Shown piece by piece: positions 61,496 to 64,000 of a stretch of DNA of 64,000 nt. Origin of the DNA: Kaistia hirudinis. GTDB lineage: Bacteria; Pseudomonadota; Alphaproteobacteria; Rhizobiales; Kaistiaceae. Both the position numbers and the translations under genes were made by a program. The first letter of the stretch is position 1; each line of letters begins with the position of its first letter. The stretch lies in NCBI RefSeq assembly GCF_014196455.1, contig NZ_JACIDS010000002.1:372001-436000 (forward strand), read 5' to 3'. The notes under the pieces are model-generated. The model made no database searches. It was not told the DNA's origin and saw only the letters and a program-made list of their open reading frames with translations.

Positions 61496-62344
61496 TCAGA
61501 TCAGGCCGTATTGCCGGGCCTTGTTGCGCAGGAACGGCAGGCCTTCGCCCATCACCTGTTCCATGCTCTCCGCAACCGGCCGCCAGACGGCGAGGCCATA
61601 GGCGAGCTCCGGCGGCATGTTGATGAAGCTCTCCATGGCGAGGCCCCCCTTGAAGCCGATCGCGGCGAGGGCTCCATAGATGACGTCCCAGGGAATGTTG
61701 CCATAGCCCGGCGTCCCGCGGTCGCTCTCGGAGAGATGGATGTATTTGAGGTGATCGCGGCAGGCGAGGATGCCGTTGGCGACGCCCTTCTCCTCGATAT
61801 TCATGTGGTAGGTGTCGAGATGGGCGAAGACATTGTCGGCGCCGACCCGCTCGATCAGCCAGACGATCTGGGCGCCGGTATTGACGAGGTGGTTCTCGTA
61901 GCGGTTCACCGCCTCGATGCCGAGCAGGATGCCGCGGCTCTTGGCATGCTGCGCCGCTGCCTGCAGCACGCGCGTGATGTTGTCGTATTCCTGCTCGGTC
62001 GGCGGTACGCCCGTGCGCTCGCCGATACCGCCGAAGATGACGCCGGACAGCGCCTCGCCGCCCATGTCGGCGGTCTTGTCGATCGCGACCTTCAAATAGT
62101 CGATCGCCACGTCCGGGCGTACCGAGGCCCAGGCGCGCTCGGGCAGGCCGAGCGAGCAGACCGAGCGCATATGGTTCTTTTCGAGCAGCGCCCGCGAATG
62201 GGCGGCATCGACGGCCGTCGGGTTGACGAGCGCGATCTCGATGAAGTCCATGCCGTACTTCACCGCGCCCGCGACGGCGCGCTCGGCGCCGGCGTGGTCC
62301 CAGCTCATGGTCCACATGCTGGTGTGAACGCCGAATCCTTCCAA
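61496..62344 (-). CDS. D-psicose/D-tagatose 3-epimerase-like sugar isomerase
   Basis: 282-aa TIM-barrel sugar epimerase. Metal ligands align with the D-tagatose 3-epimerase pattern: E144 (LGIEAVNRYE), D177 (HLDTYHMN), H203 (IHLSES) and E238 (AMESF), all at a constant offset from the known enzyme. The family epimerises ketohexoses at C3 with Mn2+ or Mg2+. It lies 53 bp downstream of a Gfo/Idh gene and near a sugar ABC ATPase, forming a rare-sugar catabolic set on the minus strand. Confidence 0.9.
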   Translation of the reverse strand: MEGFGVHTSMWTMSWDHAGAERAVAGAVKYGMDFIEIALVNPTAVDAAHSRALLEKNHMRSVCSLGLPERAWASVRPDVAIDYLKVAIDKTADMGGEALSGVIFGGIGERTGVPPTEQEYDNITRVLQAAAQHAKSRGILLGIEAVNRYENHLVNTGAQIVWLIERVGADNVFAHLDTYHMNIEEKGVANGILACRDHLKYIHLSESDRGTPGYGNIPWDVIYGALAAIGFKGGLAMESFINMPPELAYGLAVWRPVAESMEQVMGEGLPFLRNKARQYGLI

Positions 62345-62397
62345 GGCTTCCTCCTCGCGTTTTTGTTTGCAGTGCGATCGAGCCGGCGCGAGACGCG

Positions 62398-63483
62398 TCA
62401 GGCGCCGCCGATCTCCCGCATCCTTTCGATGGCCTTGGCCATCAGCGCCAGATCCTTGCGCGAGTCCGCGAGGTCTGTCACCGGCTTTGTTCCGTTCAGG
62501 ATATGGCCGTGGAAGACGACGAGCTCGTTCGAGAACGCGTCCGCATAGATCGGATCGAAGCTGCGGTTGACCGGTCCGGTCGGCGTCGCCTCGGTGATTT
62601 CGAGGCGCGTCGGCAGGCTGCGGATATAGGGCGTGTCATAGATGATGCGCACGCGCTTGGTGTTGGAGCGCACTTCGATCATCGCGTCGAACAGGCCGAG
62701 ATCGTCGACCACCGCGTCGTAATTGCAGACGAAATGGCCGTAGTCGAACATCACGCTCGTATTGGCGCCGCCATTGGTGCGGTGGGCGGCGAGGACGCCG
62801 CGCGGCTCGCCGATCAGGCCGCGCATGGCGGAGATGTGATGTGAGGAGAGCGCCGTCAGGCCGCGATAGGCGCGCACGAGGCTCGCCGAGGCATCCGTGC
62901 CGACGACTTCGCGGATCAGCGCCTCGCGGGCGATCGCGCCATCCTTGAGCAGGCGCGGATCGATATCGTCGGGATAGAGCACGTTCTGGCTCTTCGACAG
63001 GAAGTGCCGGCCCTCGGAGATCAGGTCGAAGATGCGCGCATGCGTGATCTCGGGGAAGGGCGGCAGCTCGGCGGCGGCCTGCACATAGGCGGAGGCATAG
63101 CGGCGCATATAGGCGACGAAGACCGTCTTCTCGTAGCTCTTGGTCAGCGCCAGCAACTCGTCGACCTCGCGGACCGTGAGGCAGGCGGGCTTTTCGAGCA
63201 GCACGTGCTTGTTCGCCAGCACCGCCTCGCGCACGAAACGCGCATGGGTGTCGTCGGACGACAGGACGAAGACGACGTCGATCTCGTCGGAGCGGATCAG
63301 CGCCTCGGCGCTCTCATAGGCCCGCGCGGCCGGATTCTGCGACACGGCGAGGTCGACCAGCTTCTGCGAGACGTCATAGACGCCACTGACGCGCCAGCGG
63401 TCGCGCTGGTCGCGCAGCACGGGCAGATGGATCGACTGGGCGACTTCGCCGAGGCCGATGAGGCCGACATTGAGGATGGTCAC
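62398..63483 (-). CDS. Gfo/Idh/MocA-family oxidoreductase
   Basis: 361-aa dehydrogenase. I choose GTG 63483 as start (TILNVGLIGLGEVAQSIHLP follows, with GGAG upstream); in-frame codons further upstream are Arg/Ser/Pro-rich and non-coding. NAD motif GLIGLGEVAQ is present and the conserved loop reads LEKPACLT. The C-terminal domain has LSSHHISAMRGLIGEP in place of D-x-G-x-H. Probably co-transcribed with the epimerase and the sugar ABC transporter that enters at the right edge. Confidence 0.87.
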   Translation of the reverse strand: MTILNVGLIGLGEVAQSIHLPVLRDQRDRWRVSGVYDVSQKLVDLAVSQNPAARAYESAEALIRSDEIDVVFVLSSDDTHARFVREAVLANKHVLLEKPACLTVREVDELLALTKSYEKTVFVAYMRRYASAYVQAAAELPPFPEITHARIFDLISEGRHFLSKSQNVLYPDDIDPRLLKDGAIAREALIREVVGTDASASLVRAYRGLTALSSHHISAMRGLIGEPRGVLAAHRTNGGANTSVMFDYGHFVCNYDAVVDDLGLFDAMIEVRSNTKRVRIIYDTPYIRSLPTRLEITEATPTGPVNRSFDPIYADAFSNELVVFHGHILNGTKPVTDLADSRKDLALMAKAIERMREIGGA

Positions 63484-63541
63484 GGCTTGGAACTCCGCGG
63501 ATGAAGGGGGAGGGGGCCACGCCGCGGCGGCGCGGCCCCGA

Positions 63542-64000
63542 TTACTGCTTGGCGCCCGTGACGAGCGCGACGAGTTCGTTGCCCGAGGTCTCGGCGGCGC
63601 GGACCGAGGCGACGACCCGCCCGGCACGCATGACCCAGACCTGATCGGCAAGGCGGCGCACCTGATCGAAATTGTGGCTGATCAGGATCACGCTCACATG
63701 CTCGTCCTTGAGCCGCCGGATGAGCGTCTCGACATTCGCCGTCTCCTGCACGCCGAGCGCGGCCGTCGGCTCGTCCATGACGACGAGCTTGGCGCCGGCG
63801 CCGACGGCGCGGCAGATCGAGATGGCCTGGCGCTGGCCGCCCGAAAGGCGGCGCACGCGCTGCTTCACGGCCGGCACGTTGATCGAAAGCCGCTCCAGCA
63901 TCACCTGCGCGCCGCGGTTCATCGCCCTTCGGTCGAGAAAACGGAACGGTCCGATGCCGCGCACGATCTCGCGGTTCAGATAGAGGTTCTGCGCCACGGT
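63542..64000 (-). CDS. sugar ABC transporter ATP-binding protein, C-terminal part (cut by window edge)
   Basis: 152 residues remain of an ATPase open to the right edge (its last visible codons upstream read T-V-A-Q-N-L-Y-L, so a methionine near 63997 is not the start). Visible: Q-loop region AQNLYLNREI, signature LSGGQRQAISICRAV, Walker B LVVMDEPTAALG and switch LISHNFDQV. The short tail after the D-loop fits the single-domain FrcA class. Binding protein and permease should lie just outside. Confidence 0.9.
   Translation of the reverse strand, partial: TVAQNLYLNREIVRGIGPFRFLDRRAMNRGAQVMLERLSINVPAVKQRVRRLSGGQRQAISICRAVGAGAKLVVMDEPTAALGVQETANVETLIRRLKDEHVSVILISHNFDQVRRLADQVWVMRAGRVVASVRAAETSGNELVALVTGAKQ

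Noticed and set aside
60297-62315. 672-codon frame joining the esterase with upstream sequence
   Set aside because: Codons before 61391 are an out-of-frame reading of the epimerase gene; a TAT signal and ribosome site mark the real start at 61391.
1-64000. tRNA, rRNA, CRISPR arrays, insertion sequences, phage genes, replication origin
   Set aside because: I saw no cloverleaf with a CCA end, no regular spacer-repeat array, no transposase or integrase motif and no iteron or DnaA-box cluster. A dedicated search could still find small RNAs that I cannot detect by eye.

Overview
The window is GC-rich, gene-dense DNA that looks like a free-living alphaproteobacterium of the order Hyphomicrobiales (Rhizobiales). 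The evidence is an MbfA-type ferritin/VIT iron exporter with an Irr-type ICE box, an EcfG-type stress promoter, FixK/FNR-type boxes, FrcBCA-style sugar ABC operons and the CCGGG/CCCGG palindromes common in this order. I cannot name the genus. I saw no rRNA, tRNA, CRISPR array, insertion sequence or phage gene.

Layout. 1-4.7 kb: a truncated OafA-type acyltransferase, an esterase/Fe-alcohol dehydrogenase pair and two small proteins. 4.9-10.9 kb: a BMP-type ABC operon that contains an amidase. 11.1-14.5 kb: UspA, glutamine-dependent NAD synthetase and a phosphoribosyltransferase. 14.6-23 kb: two FrcBCA-type sugar ABC operons, one ending in a YdjC/ChbG deacetylase and the other in a Gfo/Idh dehydrogenase. 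23.4-30.6 kb: a DegT aminotransferase, MocR and LacI regulators facing a Gfo/Idh gene across a region with two perfect LacI-type operators, then an IolE-like dehydratase with another Gfo/Idh enzyme. 30.8-40.3 kb: a stress and low-oxygen block (small KGG-type stress protein, HlyD-RbbA-YhhJ exporter, MbfA, SulP transporter, a cAMP-type sensor domain without HTH, a phosphoesterase). 40.4-50.2 kb: a dimethylformamidase-like enzyme pair with a 2-hydroxyacid dehydrogenase and ROK regulator, divergent from a carbohydrate ABC operon that lacks an ATPase and ends in a Gfo/Idh gene. 50.4-57.2 kb: an RbsABC-type transporter, a FadR-type regulator, a split altronate-dehydratase-like enzyme and an RraA-family protein. 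57.2-60.3 kb: a GGDEF cyclase divergent from a hybrid histidine kinase. 60.3-64 kb: a TAT-exported esterase, a D-psicose 3-epimerase-like enzyme, a fifth Gfo/Idh enzyme and the end of a further sugar ABC ATPase.

The dominant theme is carbohydrate catabolism. Five or six transport systems each carry their own dehydrogenase, epimerase, dehydratase or deacetylase, usually joined by ATGA/GTGA overlaps. Every complete binding-protein gene that heads an ABC operon (five of five) is followed by a strong hairpin before the next gene. The second theme is a stress, iron and low-oxygen group whose control sites are readable: two exact and one near-exact TTGAC-N4-GTCAA boxes, one ICE box and one exact EcfG promoter.
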